Shown: positions 16,870 through 26,816, counted from the stretch's first letter. The stretch is DNA of 64,000 bases from Candidatus Omnitrophica bacterium UBA6210 (GCA_002421805.1 DISM01000004.1:1-64000), one strand, 5' to 3'. Notes: generated from the sequence alone by a model not told the origin. Numbers and translations are program-made.

Positions 16870-18027
16870 TTAACGATTATCGACAACTCTTTGTTCAGTG
16901 AAAATAAGTGTTAGCCTACCATCGCCAAAGCTTCTAAGAAGTTTCTCGTTTAATATTTTGGCCTCTGGTTTGATTGTTCCAATCAAACCAGCGCGAACCA
17001 AGTCCTTAAATAAAGAATTGGAAATCTTGGGCTCATCTTCATAATCAATAAAAGCTTTTTCTTGCTTAGTCAATCGACTCCAAACACAAATTCCATAATA
17101 ATAACCATACGGTTCTTCTTTTTTGTCTGAGATTTCGCGTGAACAAAGTTTTACAAACATAGGACAGTCGCAAATCCTTAGATCCCTCAATTCTTGAGTT
17201 GAAATATTCCGACAATTCTTTATAAAATCAAAATCGGTCATTTTCTTGATTTCGGAATCTAAATTTGTGTCTTTTGATTTATAATATTTTCTGTCATCGT
17301 GGTTGAAGCATTTGTATTGAATGAAAATGATTCGATGTTCGTCGATAAAATTATAAATTAAATCAACTCCCAGGCATCTTTCTATAGCGGTATTGTGAAC
17401 TTTTTGGATATAGAGTCTTCTGTCCCCCATTTCTAAATAGTGTTTCCCATCCGGGTCTGAGCTCATAAAGGGAGAAAGCTTTTCAACCTCCCAGTCCATA
17501 ATCTGTTCTTCAGTCAATCTTGTATAGCTATGTCTATTGAGACCAAAAACGTCAAATGCGGTAGCAAAAGCATCAATAGCCTGGATGCTTGTCTCTACAG
17601 TAAGCCTTACTGGCTTTCGCTCCTTTTTATTAAAGTATCCCTTGAGATCGACATTATTCTTTTCGATATATCCAATTAAATTATTTAGCTTTGGCTTTTT
17701 ATCAGCAAGCAATAAAATTATTTCGGATTTCGAGAAACGGTCTTGCTTTAAATTTAATAATTTAATTACGTCAGATAAAGAGAAGGTAATTTCTCTGACA
17801 TCAACACAAGAGATTCTATGATCAAAAGTAGTAATCTTGTCTTTTCTTTTGATCTTTGTTATATAAAATTTTGGGGTCTCAAAATTTCCCAACTTCTCGA
17901 TGATTAAATATGAACCGTGGGGCGGGAGCTTTTCTTGGTTGATCGCAAAAGTGAATCTTTCAGGAAAGTCTGCTTCATAACGATACTCTGGAAAGTCAAA
18001 ATGTCTCTTATAAAAATAAATCTTCAA
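16870..18027 (-). CDS. Predicted PD-(D/E)xK-like nuclease upstream of Gabija pair
   Basis: This is a 385-residue protein starting at a TTG (18027) with GAGGT eight bases upstream. Around residues 218-242 the sequence LGVDLIYNFIDEHRIIFIQYKCF fits the restriction-enzyme active-site pattern with an Asp followed by a QxK pair. Flanking segments include a Cys-rich CDCPMF and LCS. The N-terminal ~100 residues form a separate beta-rich region. I do not recognise a named family. It is the first gene before GajA-like and GajB-like genes, with tight spacing, so it is a candidate accessory subunit of that system. Confidence 0.5.
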   Translation of the reverse strand: MKIYFYKRHFDFPEYRYEADFPERFTFAINQEKLPPHGSYLIIEKLGNFETPKFYITKIKRKDKITTFDHRISCVDVREITFSLSDVIKLLNLKQDRFSKSEIILLLADKKPKLNNLIGYIEKNNVDLKGYFNKKERKPVRLTVETSIQAIDAFATAFDVFGLNRHSYTRLTEEQIMDWEVEKLSPFMSSDPDGKHYLEMGDRRLYIQKVHNTAIERCLGVDLIYNFIDEHRIIFIQYKCFNHDDRKYYKSKDTNLDSEIKKMTDFDFIKNCRNISTQELRDLRICDCPMFVKLCSREISDKKEEPYGYYYGICVWSRLTKQEKAFIDYEDEPKISNSLFKDLVRAGLIGTIKPEAKILNEKLLRSFGDGRLTLIFTEQRVVDNR

Positions 18028-18125
18028 TGGTTTACCTCAATTTCGACGCCCTTGTAGACACTTTACTCAACCCATTCCACAGTTATTCTTTGACAATATG
18101 CTACACAAGAGATCTTACTAAATCC

Positions 18126-20807
18126 TCATTTACAAATTACTGCGAGATCCTTCCAGTTTTTTGGTTTATATTTATCCCATTCCTCTTGCTTCACATATAT
18201 CATTTTATAAGTAATTTTCTTCTGACGGGCATTTGCATCTTCACACCATTGAACAAGCCTTTTAATCTTCAAGGGATCGTCCAAATCCTCGCGCCCTTTA
18301 GTTTCGACGATATATACCGTCTTTTCATCCATCTTCACAAAGAAGTCCGGATAATAATTCGCTATTGTTCCATCGGCGTTCTTGTAATCAATTTTAAAAT
18401 GCACCTCATAATAATTCTTGGCAAACGAAATAACTTCATCATCATCCAGTCGTTCAAGGAAATCAGCAAATTCAAGCTCAAATTGGCTATCGCCGACGAT
18501 CCGGTTAAATACGCTCTTTTTTGGTACTAGATATGCTTGATCGTTAACAACGAAGGGCCGACAGCTGGTAATCTTGATAAAGTTCTTGATTTCCGTGTCG
18601 CCAACGTCTTTCACCGTCAATTCGTTGATGGCTCTCTTAAATGTTTCAATTATCATTCTTGTGGCCTCAATTTCCGAAAGGTTTCTTAAAATATTCCTAT
18701 CGTTGAGATTAACTTCTACTTCAAACAAATATGAATAAACAAACTCTTTAACCTTACCAAACAAAATATCATAACACCCAAAAAGCCGAAGCTCCCGCAT
18801 AATGGTTTGGGCAAAGAAACCCACGACGCTCTGGTAATTTGGCTCGATATTGCTTTCCAAAATTGTTGTGTGGTGATGCGTTCCATCAACAACGTGCTTA
18901 AAAACGATCTCCCTCTGTTCCTGTTCGCTAAACTGCCTTACTTTCAACCTTGCATTCCCAAACCGCGAAACATCCAGCTCATACAAATTCTTATATTCCC
19001 TCTGGATGCGTGGCGTCAAAATTGGCAGTTCAATATCCAATTTTCTTAAATCCTTTTTGGGATTATCCTGGTCGACTTCAATAATAGTCGGCGTAATCGC
19101 TTTGGTTGTGTTATCCATTTTCCGCTTCTCTAATTCAACACCTTCTGCATTAATTGACTCAACAAAATCCATAAAGGCCGGGGTGCCTACAACACTAACA
19201 TATTCCTTTACGTCTTCTCTGCCAAAAAACATTCTTCTTAAACCCCGCCCAAGGGTCTGCTCCGGAAGAATATTGGCAGCAGCAGAGTAGGCGCGAAGAC
19301 CAACGATCGTAGTTACATTTTTGACATCCCACCCCTCTTTAAGCATCATCACCGATACAATTACTTGAAATGGACTCTCGGAATTATCGATCTCATTAGC
19401 TTGCTTCCGTAATCGATCAAGCTCCTCTTTCGCCTTTCCAGCAACCCCTTCTGATATATCGCCACTTCTATTGGTATGTATCGTTAGAACCTTGCCATTT
19501 AAATAGGCGAAATTTTTCTCCAAGTATTGCTGAACTTCATCACAGTTCTTAGTATCATCCGTCATTATAAACAGAATGGCCTTCTTACCTGTTGGCTCAA
19601 ACTCTTTAGATGTCTTGCGCCATTCCTTTATGCCAAGATTGATATAATCCTCGTATTTTTCAGTAAATATAGCACTCTGTTTTTCCAGAAGTTTTGCCCT
19701 ACTGGCCTGATCTGGAAGCACCGGCGTCTTAACAACACCTTGATAGATAGCTTCAACCAACGGATAATCAGAAACGGTCTGCACAAATATGCTGCCATTA
19801 TCATGCTTTGGTGTTGCTGTGCAGTCTATCTGCAGAGAAATCTGTCTGCCTTTCTGCTTCAATTTATTATTTATATCCTGGATTGACTTAAACCAAGCCA
19901 TTTTGGGGTCATGAATATGGTGAGCTTCATCATTAAAAACAGCAATCTCATCGATCTCTCTTACAACATTGCTAAGCTCGACTAAAGACTCATTTGTTTT
20001 AGAAACAGGCTTTTCACCTAAGAAATAATCCGTCAAGTCCTCGTCACTCATTGATGTCTCTTTGATATCGCCCTCATAAACCCGGTGGATATTGGTTAGA
20101 AAAATATTCCCGGTAGGCGAAATCGCAGTTAAATCATCTTGAAGATGCAGAGTTATCTGAAAATCATCTTGCCAGTTTTTGCCCTCGTAGCCGTTATCTG
20201 GCAATACAGGATCTTGGTAGAATATCTTTAGGCCATCAAAATCTATTTTAATGCGTTCAAGCACGATAATATTTGGTGTAATAAAAAGAAAATTGCGGGA
20301 AAGTCCTGAATCCGGCTCATAGAGTTTATGAAAATAAGACCACGCTAAGAGCAAACTCATCACCTTCGTCTTACCGCTACCAGTGGCCATTTTGATAACC
20401 AGCCGCAACCAATCCTCATCAAACATATTAGGACTTACACGACCCAAAGCGTCGAAAGGCAACAGGTCATACTTATTTCTTACGCTGGCGACATCATAAA
20501 GCCATATAATCGTCTCAACTGCTTCTCGTTGAGCATAATAGTATCTGAACGGAAAGGAATTACCATCAGCGCCATAAGCTATATGCTCTTCTTTGAACCA
20601 CCAATTCAAAAGTGCTTTTGAGGTATGACTCGCCCCATCATAACCTCTGTCGCGCCATTCTTTAATTTTCTTTCTTAATTCCGGCACAAATGGCAGAAGC
20701 AATTTCTCATAGCCGTGCTCACGCAAGGCCTCATCCGCCGGAAACCAACGGATCTCCGGGTCTAAAATTGCGAACTTATCTTTAGGAAACTTCTTATGCA
20801 GTGCCAT
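18126..20807 (-). CDS. Type III restriction enzyme, Res subunit
   Basis: This is an 893-residue superfamily 2 helicase-nuclease. It has Walker A IKMATGSGKTKVMSL near residue 148, the DEAH box (NDEAHHIHD), helicase motif VI-like LPEQTLGRGLRR, and a C-terminal PD-(D/E)xK nuclease (NYYPDFFVKM, then YIVETKGRE). It cleaves unmodified DNA together with the Mod subunit after ATP-driven translocation. The ATG overlaps the stop of the mod gene (TAATG), the standard mod-res arrangement. Length matches the family. It appears intact. Confidence 0.92.
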   Translation of the reverse strand: MALHKKFPKDKFAILDPEIRWFPADEALREHGYEKLLLPFVPELRKKIKEWRDRGYDGASHTSKALLNWWFKEEHIAYGADGNSFPFRYYYAQREAVETIIWLYDVASVRNKYDLLPFDALGRVSPNMFDEDWLRLVIKMATGSGKTKVMSLLLAWSYFHKLYEPDSGLSRNFLFITPNIIVLERIKIDFDGLKIFYQDPVLPDNGYEGKNWQDDFQITLHLQDDLTAISPTGNIFLTNIHRVYEGDIKETSMSDEDLTDYFLGEKPVSKTNESLVELSNVVREIDEIAVFNDEAHHIHDPKMAWFKSIQDINNKLKQKGRQISLQIDCTATPKHDNGSIFVQTVSDYPLVEAIYQGVVKTPVLPDQASRAKLLEKQSAIFTEKYEDYINLGIKEWRKTSKEFEPTGKKAILFIMTDDTKNCDEVQQYLEKNFAYLNGKVLTIHTNRSGDISEGVAGKAKEELDRLRKQANEIDNSESPFQVIVSVMMLKEGWDVKNVTTIVGLRAYSAAANILPEQTLGRGLRRMFFGREDVKEYVSVVGTPAFMDFVESINAEGVELEKRKMDNTTKAITPTIIEVDQDNPKKDLRKLDIELPILTPRIQREYKNLYELDVSRFGNARLKVRQFSEQEQREIVFKHVVDGTHHHTTILESNIEPNYQSVVGFFAQTIMRELRLFGCYDILFGKVKEFVYSYLFEVEVNLNDRNILRNLSEIEATRMIIETFKRAINELTVKDVGDTEIKNFIKITSCRPFVVNDQAYLVPKKSVFNRIVGDSQFELEFADFLERLDDDEVISFAKNYYEVHFKIDYKNADGTIANYYPDFFVKMDEKTVYIVETKGREDLDDPLKIKRLVQWCEDANARQKKITYKMIYVKQEEWDKYKPKNWKDLAVICK

Positions 20808-23068
20808 TATGCGATATTAACCTCAATCACTCTTGTCGTGTCATTACCGAAAATATCCACCACTTTAACCGCTATTTTCCGCCGGCCCCTTGACACTTCT
20901 TTTTCTGCTGAAACAAGTTCGAGCTTTCTGTCTTTCTTTGTCCTGAAAGACTGCCATTCATTTTCAAAGATATAGCCACCAGTCCACTCCTCTTTTTCCT
21001 CTTTCGTATCAGGATCCACAGAGCGAACAATCTCTTTCTTGCTTTCCATATTAAAATCAACTGACCAGTAGTCCACCCAATCCGTCCATTTTCTGGTTAA
21101 AACCTCTTTGGTCACTACCGCCGTCTTTTTATCTTTTGCAACCTTAATCACCTGCCCGTTTTCGATAACGATTTTGCTTGCCCCCTCTTTAAGAGAACCT
21201 TCTACTTCTTCAACGCTATCCTGATTATAAAAGACACTAAAATCGGATAGCTCAATCGCTATTGTCTTATTGTTTCCACGGCCTTTTATAATTGGCTTGA
21301 CTTCGATATAAGCCACGTCATAAAACTTCACGTGTCCCTTTTCAACAGCCCGGCGGTCGAACACTTCCCGAGGAATAACCTTAAACTGCACGTCAACACC
21401 TTGACGGCTAAGCTCAGCAAAGTCCAGACCCATCTCATAATCAAAACCAAGCACATCAAACTTAGTAATACCCTTCTGCTTCGCCTCCTTAATAGCTTCA
21501 TCAACAAATACTGCTGATACCGGCGTATTGACAGGTCCGACCGCGACAAGCCTGTCGCGCTTCTTGCCGACAAATGAATTATAAGAATCTACAGCTTGAG
21601 CACTATAGGCCGCAAGAATCAATTCAATAAACTGCCTCTCTTTATTTTCTAAAATCTGCTGCCGCTCCAGTTCTCTAAAATCGCCAACTACGCTAACATA
21701 ATGTTCACGCTCATATTTACCGAGGTTAAGGATTTCAAACGCCCTGAAATCCTTGCCTTCTTTTTTCATCTCCCGCTGAACCTGAATTAACCGCTTGCGG
21801 GATGTATGAATAGCAAAACGCCCAAGATCCGCCCCAATCCATTTTCTCCCCGATCTTTCGGCAACCTCTAATGTTGTTCCAGAACCACAGAAAAAATCAG
21901 CAATAAGATCGCCTTCGCGCGACGATTGCAGAATTATTCTTTCGAGAAGGGATTTTGGTTTCTGCGTAGGATAGTTCGCGGCTTCCTTGCTTGCCGCTTG
22001 TAGTCCAGATACATCTTTATCAATCCAAAGACTTTGAAGAGGCGTTCCTTTTACTTCATCCAGATAATACTTATAATGAACAGCGTTATTTTTTGATATA
22101 TAAATTAAATTCTTCTTTACGGCCTCATCAATCCTCTCTTGGCCCCATCTCCAATGGCAACCGGGAGGTGGCGTAATATCTTTGTCCCTAAATTTACGTG
22201 ATTCACCTTTGCCAGGAGCAGTCAAAGTAACCAACCTATATTTTCTACCATCTCCATCATCTTTATTAAAAAACTTATCAATATATTCTTGATCTGCTGG
22301 AGTATATTGAACATTAAAATTATATTTATCATTTTTCGTATAAAAGAAAATTGTGTCGTGGATATTGGCTAACTTCATATCTAAGTGGCCGTGAGGATTG
22401 CTTCTTTTCCATATGATTTCATTTTGAAAACAATTATTACCAAAGATTTCATCCATTATGAGCCGAACATTTGAATTAACCTTATAGTCGCAATGAACGT
22501 AAATACTCCCATCTTCAGCCAAAAGTCCTTGCATCAGCTTTAACCGTTCATATATCATAGCAATAAAGCTGTCCGCACCCTTGCCCCAAGTATCCCGATA
22601 TGCGACTTCTTCTATGACCGACGGCTCTTTGGTAAACGACTCATCCCCAATTTCAACCTCCATAGAAAAATCTGCTCCCACATCAAACGGCGGGTCAATG
22701 TAAATCAGCTTGAGTCCGCCCTCCTTCTCAATCTCCCGACGCATGGGGCCATTTTTTAGAGAGGAAAGAATTAGTTTATTGTCACCCCATATAAGTTTAT
22801 TCGTCCATCCTTTAATCTGCCTACCGGATGGATCAAACCAAGTCAGCTGGTCTTTCCCTTTCTCGATTCGTTGATTTCTCGGCTCATCAATATGTTCAAT
22901 CGTCTGAAAAGGTAAAACGAGATTGCAAACTTCTTGTGTCTTGCCGTTCCACACAAGCTCGACTTCCCGGTCATCCTGAAATAGAAGAAAACGGTATTTA
23001 TCAGGCAGGGGCTTACCTTCTTGAAGAAACTTTATCGCATCTCTTTTTTCGTTATCTGTGAGCCTCAT
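20807..23068 (-). CDS. Type III DNA methyltransferase, Mod subunit
   Basis: This is a 753-residue adenine-N6 methyltransferase of the beta class, with motif IV (YIDPPFDVG, DPPF variant) near residue 125 preceding motif I (FFCGSGTTLEVAE) near residue 393. A variable target-recognition region lies in between. The Mod subunit supplies sequence recognition for both modification and restriction. I looked for simple repeats in the 5' half that would make it phase-variable and saw none. The gene lies nine bases after a small HTH gene and is coupled to res. Confidence 0.92.
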   Translation of the reverse strand: MRLTDNEKRDAIKFLQEGKPLPDKYRFLLFQDDREVELVWNGKTQEVCNLVLPFQTIEHIDEPRNQRIEKGKDQLTWFDPSGRQIKGWTNKLIWGDNKLILSSLKNGPMRREIEKEGGLKLIYIDPPFDVGADFSMEVEIGDESFTKEPSVIEEVAYRDTWGKGADSFIAMIYERLKLMQGLLAEDGSIYVHCDYKVNSNVRLIMDEIFGNNCFQNEIIWKRSNPHGHLDMKLANIHDTIFFYTKNDKYNFNVQYTPADQEYIDKFFNKDDGDGRKYRLVTLTAPGKGESRKFRDKDITPPPGCHWRWGQERIDEAVKKNLIYISKNNAVHYKYYLDEVKGTPLQSLWIDKDVSGLQAASKEAANYPTQKPKSLLERIILQSSREGDLIADFFCGSGTTLEVAERSGRKWIGADLGRFAIHTSRKRLIQVQREMKKEGKDFRAFEILNLGKYEREHYVSVVGDFRELERQQILENKERQFIELILAAYSAQAVDSYNSFVGKKRDRLVAVGPVNTPVSAVFVDEAIKEAKQKGITKFDVLGFDYEMGLDFAELSRQGVDVQFKVIPREVFDRRAVEKGHVKFYDVAYIEVKPIIKGRGNNKTIAIELSDFSVFYNQDSVEEVEGSLKEGASKIVIENGQVIKVAKDKKTAVVTKEVLTRKWTDWVDYWSVDFNMESKKEIVRSVDPDTKEEKEEWTGGYIFENEWQSFRTKKDRKLELVSAEKEVSRGRRKIAVKVVDIFGNDTTRVIEVNIA

Positions 23069-23077
23069 TTCAAGACC

Positions 23078-23257
23078 TCATTTTATATTTGTTCTTGCTT
23101 GTATAAACTTTTTCAACTCCTCCGGATCAACACGCCACTTCCCGATTTTCACAGCCTTAAACTGCTTGGACTGGATGAGGTCACGCACCCAATCCTCAGT
23201 CACATCAAGGCGCTTAGCTACTTCTTTTACGGTAAAATACTTTGAAATATCATCCAT
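23078..23257 (-). CDS. Small helix-turn-helix (excisionase-type) protein
   Basis: This 59-residue gene was read directly from the sequence. It starts MDDISKYFTVKEVAKRLDV, then TEDWVRDLIQSKQFKAVKIG and KWRVDPEELKKFIQAR. This is the MerR/excisionase-type winged helix used by Xis-like and controller proteins (helix_turn_helix_17 pattern). It lies immediately upstream of mod and downstream of a strong promoter. It may be a transcriptional controller of the R-M operon that delays restriction; that role is inferred from position. Confidence 0.8.
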   Translation of the reverse strand: MDDISKYFTVKEVAKRLDVTEDWVRDLIQSKQFKAVKIGKWRVDPEELKKFIQARTNIK

Positions 23258-23311
23258 TGGATTATCCCTAGGGTAGAATTATTGAGTTACTGCTACTTCC
23301 TATTGCTTTCT

Positions 23312-23339
23312 ATTCTAATGCTACGGGATTTCTTGTCAA
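23312..23339 (-). promoter_or_regulatory. Sigma70-type promoter for HTH-mod-res
   Basis: Read on the minus strand there is a perfect TTGACA (23334-23339), a 16-bp spacer and TAGAAT (23312-23317). It lies about 55 bp upstream of the small HTH gene start. A palindrome CCCTAGGG sits between the promoter and the start codon and could be a binding site for that HTH protein. Confidence 0.7.
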
Positions 23340-23402
23340 TCAAAATGATATTGTGAGAAAAGTAAAGGTTAGTTTTAGGTAGGATTTTTGTGGAAGGAGC
23401 TG

Positions 23403-24683
23403 CTATTCTTCTTTATTTTCAGATGCAGGCAGATACATCTCATTTTTATCCTGTTTTTCAGCACTATCGCTGAAATGCGAATCCGTTCCATCATCATTAA
23501 TAAGAATATTGAGCTTCTCTTTTTCGGCCTCTGATAAAATGCCTGCCATTGCCTCGTTGTAATTTTTGTAAATCTGCCTTTCTTCCTTGAACCTTTCGAG
23601 TTTCTCTTTTAAGGCGTTATAATCCCTTTCCAGGACTCCCCTTTGAACGTCAGCGAGACCTGGCGTGCGCATCGCCTCCAGCAGATCATCCATGGCCTGA
23701 CGGTATTTGGCGATGGTCTTAAAATAAGCTATGTCAGAGGCTATCTTTGAGATAGCCATATACTGTTTGGCCCGTGGCATCAGGGCAATCTCTTTAATCT
23801 GTTCGTAGACTATCGGGCTATTCGGCAAAGATATCTCCTTTAGAACCTCCTCTGAAATGTTCTTCGACGTGACATATCCATCCACTAAGGACGCGAGCTT
23901 AGCTATGGCATCGGTCCTCAGGTCTTCGTTTACGCTGTAAATAGACTTTTGCCCCTTGTTATTCTCTATCTGCGAAGAAGTTATGGTGGTCTCGCCGACA
24001 ACAGATTTGACAAAATCCTTTCTCTCCTGGGGGATATTTATCTCTTTAAAGATATCAGAGATAACGTCTATCCTGCCTCCCTGTATCAAAGAAATGCCTT
24101 CGGAATTTTTCAGGTACGCAAAAGGATCGTTCCCGCCTTTGCAGGCCTTAAGCGCTGAGTCGATATCAAGGCCTTGAGCGACTTTCTCTTTGACGCACTC
24201 GCTTTCGCTCGTCTTCCTCAGCTTATCGATGTATTCGCCGGCCGCCTTCTCGATATCCTCGCACTGGGCGTATCTTAAGCCCAGCCGCATGTTCGTCATG
24301 GCGTTGAAATGCTTGACGATATCCGCCAAGGTCGGCGAAACATACTCCAAGAGCAGCATGGGCGCCGATGCCATGGCCTCGCTGGATATGCCCTTTAAAT
24401 AGTCTTCCAGGACCTGCTGGGAGAAAAGAGAACTGAAACTTGAGGCAAAATCAAAGCCGCTGCACCCTTTTGATCCGCTGATAATGGAGTAACCCACGCC
24501 TGGCTCTTCCGGCGCAACAAGAGGATTGTAGTCAACGCCTCCTCTGTAATAAAATCCGGACTTATCTTCAGAAAGCGCGCTCTCAATAGTGTAGGGCGCT
24601 GCATCATCCTTGGAGAAGATATCGGCATAGCCCGTATAGTTGCAAACAAAGAAAAATATCAACACTAACAAAGTCTTTTTCAT
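23403..24683 (-). CDS. traH: Conjugative pilus assembly protein TraH
   Basis: This is a 426-residue exported protein with a cleavable signal (MKKTLLVLIFFFVCNYTGYA). The TraH pattern is visible in the middle N-terminal part: GCSGFDFASSFSSLFS, then a long helical region with EYVSPTLADIVKHFNAM and a Cys-containing continuation. The C-terminal third is coiled-coil and highly charged. TraH is a periplasmic or outer-membrane-associated component of F-type pilus extension. It overlaps traF by four bases (ATGA) and ends the transfer operon; the type III R-M promoter region lies beyond its stop. Confidence 0.75.
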   Translation of the reverse strand: MKKTLLVLIFFFVCNYTGYADIFSKDDAAPYTIESALSEDKSGFYYRGGVDYNPLVAPEEPGVGYSIISGSKGCSGFDFASSFSSLFSQQVLEDYLKGISSEAMASAPMLLLEYVSPTLADIVKHFNAMTNMRLGLRYAQCEDIEKAAGEYIDKLRKTSESECVKEKVAQGLDIDSALKACKGGNDPFAYLKNSEGISLIQGGRIDVISDIFKEINIPQERKDFVKSVVGETTITSSQIENNKGQKSIYSVNEDLRTDAIAKLASLVDGYVTSKNISEEVLKEISLPNSPIVYEQIKEIALMPRAKQYMAISKIASDIAYFKTIAKYRQAMDDLLEAMRTPGLADVQRGVLERDYNALKEKLERFKEERQIYKNYNEAMAGILSEAEKEKLNILINDDGTDSHFSDSAEKQDKNEMYLPASENKEE

Positions 24684-25396
24684 CCGAATAATTTCAATAT
24701 CCGTTCTTTATCCACATACCCTGAGAGAAAATACTTTTCTCTTTTACCGTTGAACAAGACGATTGCCGGATAGGAATGAATCTTGAATAAGGCGCTCATG
24801 CCGTTATCGCGCATCGCAGGAAACATGAATTTTCTCAAGTCTTCATCGCTAAAACCAACCGCGAAAGCCTGGATCCTGATCTCCGGATGATTCAGGTAGA
24901 TGTTTTCTATAACCCGGGCTTCTTTTGTGCAGGCAGGGCATCCCTTCAACATAAAGTAAAACAGGTAGCCTCCTCCTGAAACGGCATCTCTTGCAACGCT
25001 CGTTGATGAATTGGCCTTAAGCAGATCCTTTTCCTCCTGCGCCTGATTAAGTATCCTTGCTTCTTTAACAAGCATCTTCTGGGCCATGATGAATTTTCTG
25101 ATCCTTTTTAGGTTCCATTCCAAGTAAGCTTTAGCGTTTTCAGGGCCAGGTTTATCGAGGAATTCCCTGACCTCTTTAGGCGGCACGTAAATGCTTCCCC
25201 TCCCTGAAGGAGTAATAACGGGTTCAGCCCATTCATTCTCAATTGATCCAAGGTCATCCTGCGCTGGTTTTGAGACAGCATCTTCTTGCACATCCGACTC
25301 TTTAAAAAAATCAACCCTGTCATAGCGGAATAGCTCCTGGCCGCAGGCAAGAGGAGCATAAACAAATAAAATGAACAATATAAAGAGGCATCTCAT
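24680..25396 (-). CDS. traF: TraF-like thioredoxin-fold conjugation protein
   Basis: This is a 238-residue periplasmic protein with a short signal peptide. The C-terminal half has a thioredoxin fold with an active-site-like CPAC in FMLKGCPACTKEA, and cis-Pro-like SYPAIVLFNG. F TraF is thioredoxin-like but lacks the active-site Cys pair. Here both cysteines are present, as in many F-like elements outside enterobacteria, so it may act in disulfide formation or isomerisation of transfer proteins such as TraH and TraU. It overlaps its neighbours on both sides through ATGA junctions. Confidence 0.8.
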   Translation of the reverse strand: MRCLFILFILFVYAPLACGQELFRYDRVDFFKESDVQEDAVSKPAQDDLGSIENEWAEPVITPSGRGSIYVPPKEVREFLDKPGPENAKAYLEWNLKRIRKFIMAQKMLVKEARILNQAQEEKDLLKANSSTSVARDAVSGGGYLFYFMLKGCPACTKEARVIENIYLNHPEIRIQAFAVGFSDEDLRKFMFPAMRDNGMSALFKIHSYPAIVLFNGKREKYFLSGYVDKERILKLFG

Positions 25397-25905
25397 TTAT
25401 TAAGCCGCGCGATGGTTTCATTTAAGTCAGACTGGCCCGCTATCTTATAATATTTCCCCTCGTGAAAAATGACGTAGCTGGGAATTTTCTCAATACCGGA
25501 CCGCTTTGCCATATTGCCGTTAAGGTCAACGCTGAATTCTATGCTATTGTCAAAATAATCCCGTTTCTGTATCAGTTTTCTCTTTAAGCCCTTAGCATCC
25601 GACACAATGACGGCCTTGGCCCTCCAGTTGGGATTATCTTTTTTGAAACTGACAAGCGAACGCACAGCACCGTCTGAAAAATCACAATCCGGATCAATGA
25701 ATAAAGTAATCTCGGAACCCTGTTCTTTCCCGCCCATGCCCGATTTGTTATAAGCATCACTTGTTATGGCCTCTACTTTTGCCTTTAGAGCAGGATCCAA
25801 AAGAGCCGTACCTCTAGAGCATTCGCTGCAATCGCTTTGCTGGCAAAAGCCCGAAGGCACAATCAAGAAAAATGCAAAGAGACCGACGCCTAATACACGC
25901 AGCAT
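25393..25905 (-). CDS. trbC: TrbC-type F pilus assembly protein
   Basis: This protein has about 170 residues from the ATG at 25905 (GAAGGAG just upstream). It has a signal peptide (VLGVGLFAFFLIVPSGFC), then a thioredoxin-like core with ITLFIDPDCDFSDG and PSYVIFHEGKYY. This matches type-F TrbC, a periplasmic partner of TraW and TraU in pilus assembly. Only one Cys remains at the active-site-like position. It overlaps the end of traU and couples to traF. Confidence 0.7.
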   Translation of the reverse strand: MLRVLGVGLFAFFLIVPSGFCQQSDCSECSRGTALLDPALKAKVEAITSDAYNKSGMGGKEQGSEITLFIDPDCDFSDGAVRSLVSFKKDNPNWRAKAVIVSDAKGLKRKLIQKRDYFDNSIEFSVDLNGNMAKRSGIEKIPSYVIFHEGKYYKIAGQSDLNETIARLNK

Positions 25906-26816
25906 ATTCTCCTTCTCCAATACACCCACAGGTATTTGCCATTAGCAGATAACTTTCCGGATTCCCAGGATGCCGGATTCTGGCCTATTTTGATGCAGCC
26001 GGAAACAACCGGATAAATCAATTGCAGCTTGTCGTTTTCAAAAGACGGCATAAAACCCGTAGTCTCTAAAATAACGTGCCCCGGACTATTGAAAACTGAG
26101 GCAATGCTTACAGCCCTGACTGCCGCAGCCGCGCTTCCTACAACCCGGCTTTGGTGCGTAAAAAAGCCTCTCCTGGGATACGTCGCTCCCCAATACCCCA
26201 TGCATAAGTCACCCATAAAGCCGGCTATCGCAGCGCAGGCCGGACCGCTTGCTGTTGAAGCGATGCTTTTGGGATTAGCGGCTTCCAGGGCCCCTACGCG
26301 CCATTCCAAAGAATCCAGTTCTGAAAGGTATTTGATAAAAGAGCCTGTTGGAAGCTTATCCGGGCACGCCATGCCCATGGATGCCATAATCTCGTCCCTG
26401 AAAGGAAATTCATATACATGCGCCTCGTTAAATTGCAGGTTTGCCCCATCTATCTCAGAAGAGCCTGACCCGCTTGAAACAGTAACCGATGATCCGCTGA
26501 CTCCTTTGGCAAAGTCCTTGACCGCCTGAGAAGTAAGACTTAAAAGGCCTAGACGCAATGATCCAAAGACCGTATCAGCCGGCTGCTTGACGGTTTCAAT
26601 GAGAAGCGCCGGCTCCCAATACATGATGACAATACCAGGAATGCCGAAAGGCCCGACGCATATTCCGATCACCTTCAAATCCAGGCAATCCCAGTCGAAC
26701 ATCCCCGGGATATCATTAACCTCAAGCGCGTAAACCCTTCCAGAGACAAACAACAGGCCCAGCATCAAGATCAATAGGAAGCGCCTGAATTTTAAGAAAT
26801 CTTCATGATAAAACAT
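25890..26816 (-). CDS. traU: Conjugal transfer protein TraU
   Basis: This is a 308-residue exported protein (signal FLLILMLGLLFVSGRVYA). TraU hallmarks are present: FDWDCLDLKVIGICVGPFG followed by IVIMYWEPALLIETVKQP, and later CAAIAGFMGDLCMGYWG. TraU is needed for DNA transfer more than for pilus assembly and works with TrbC in the periplasm. The start overlaps the end of the tail-collar pilin gene by 25 bases, which places the pilus genes and tra genes in a single transcription unit. Confidence 0.85.
   Translation of the reverse strand: MFYHEDFLKFRRFLLILMLGLLFVSGRVYALEVNDIPGMFDWDCLDLKVIGICVGPFGIPGIVIMYWEPALLIETVKQPADTVFGSLRLGLLSLTSQAVKDFAKGVSGSSVTVSSGSGSSEIDGANLQFNEAHVYEFPFRDEIMASMGMACPDKLPTGSFIKYLSELDSLEWRVGALEAANPKSIASTASGPACAAIAGFMGDLCMGYWGATYPRRGFFTHQSRVVGSAAAAVRAVSIASVFNSPGHVILETTGFMPSFENDKLQLIYPVVSGCIKIGQNPASWESGKLSANGKYLWVYWRRRICCVY

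Noticed and set aside
20807..23068. Phase-variable mod gene
   Set aside because: No simple sequence repeat is seen in the mod coding sequence.
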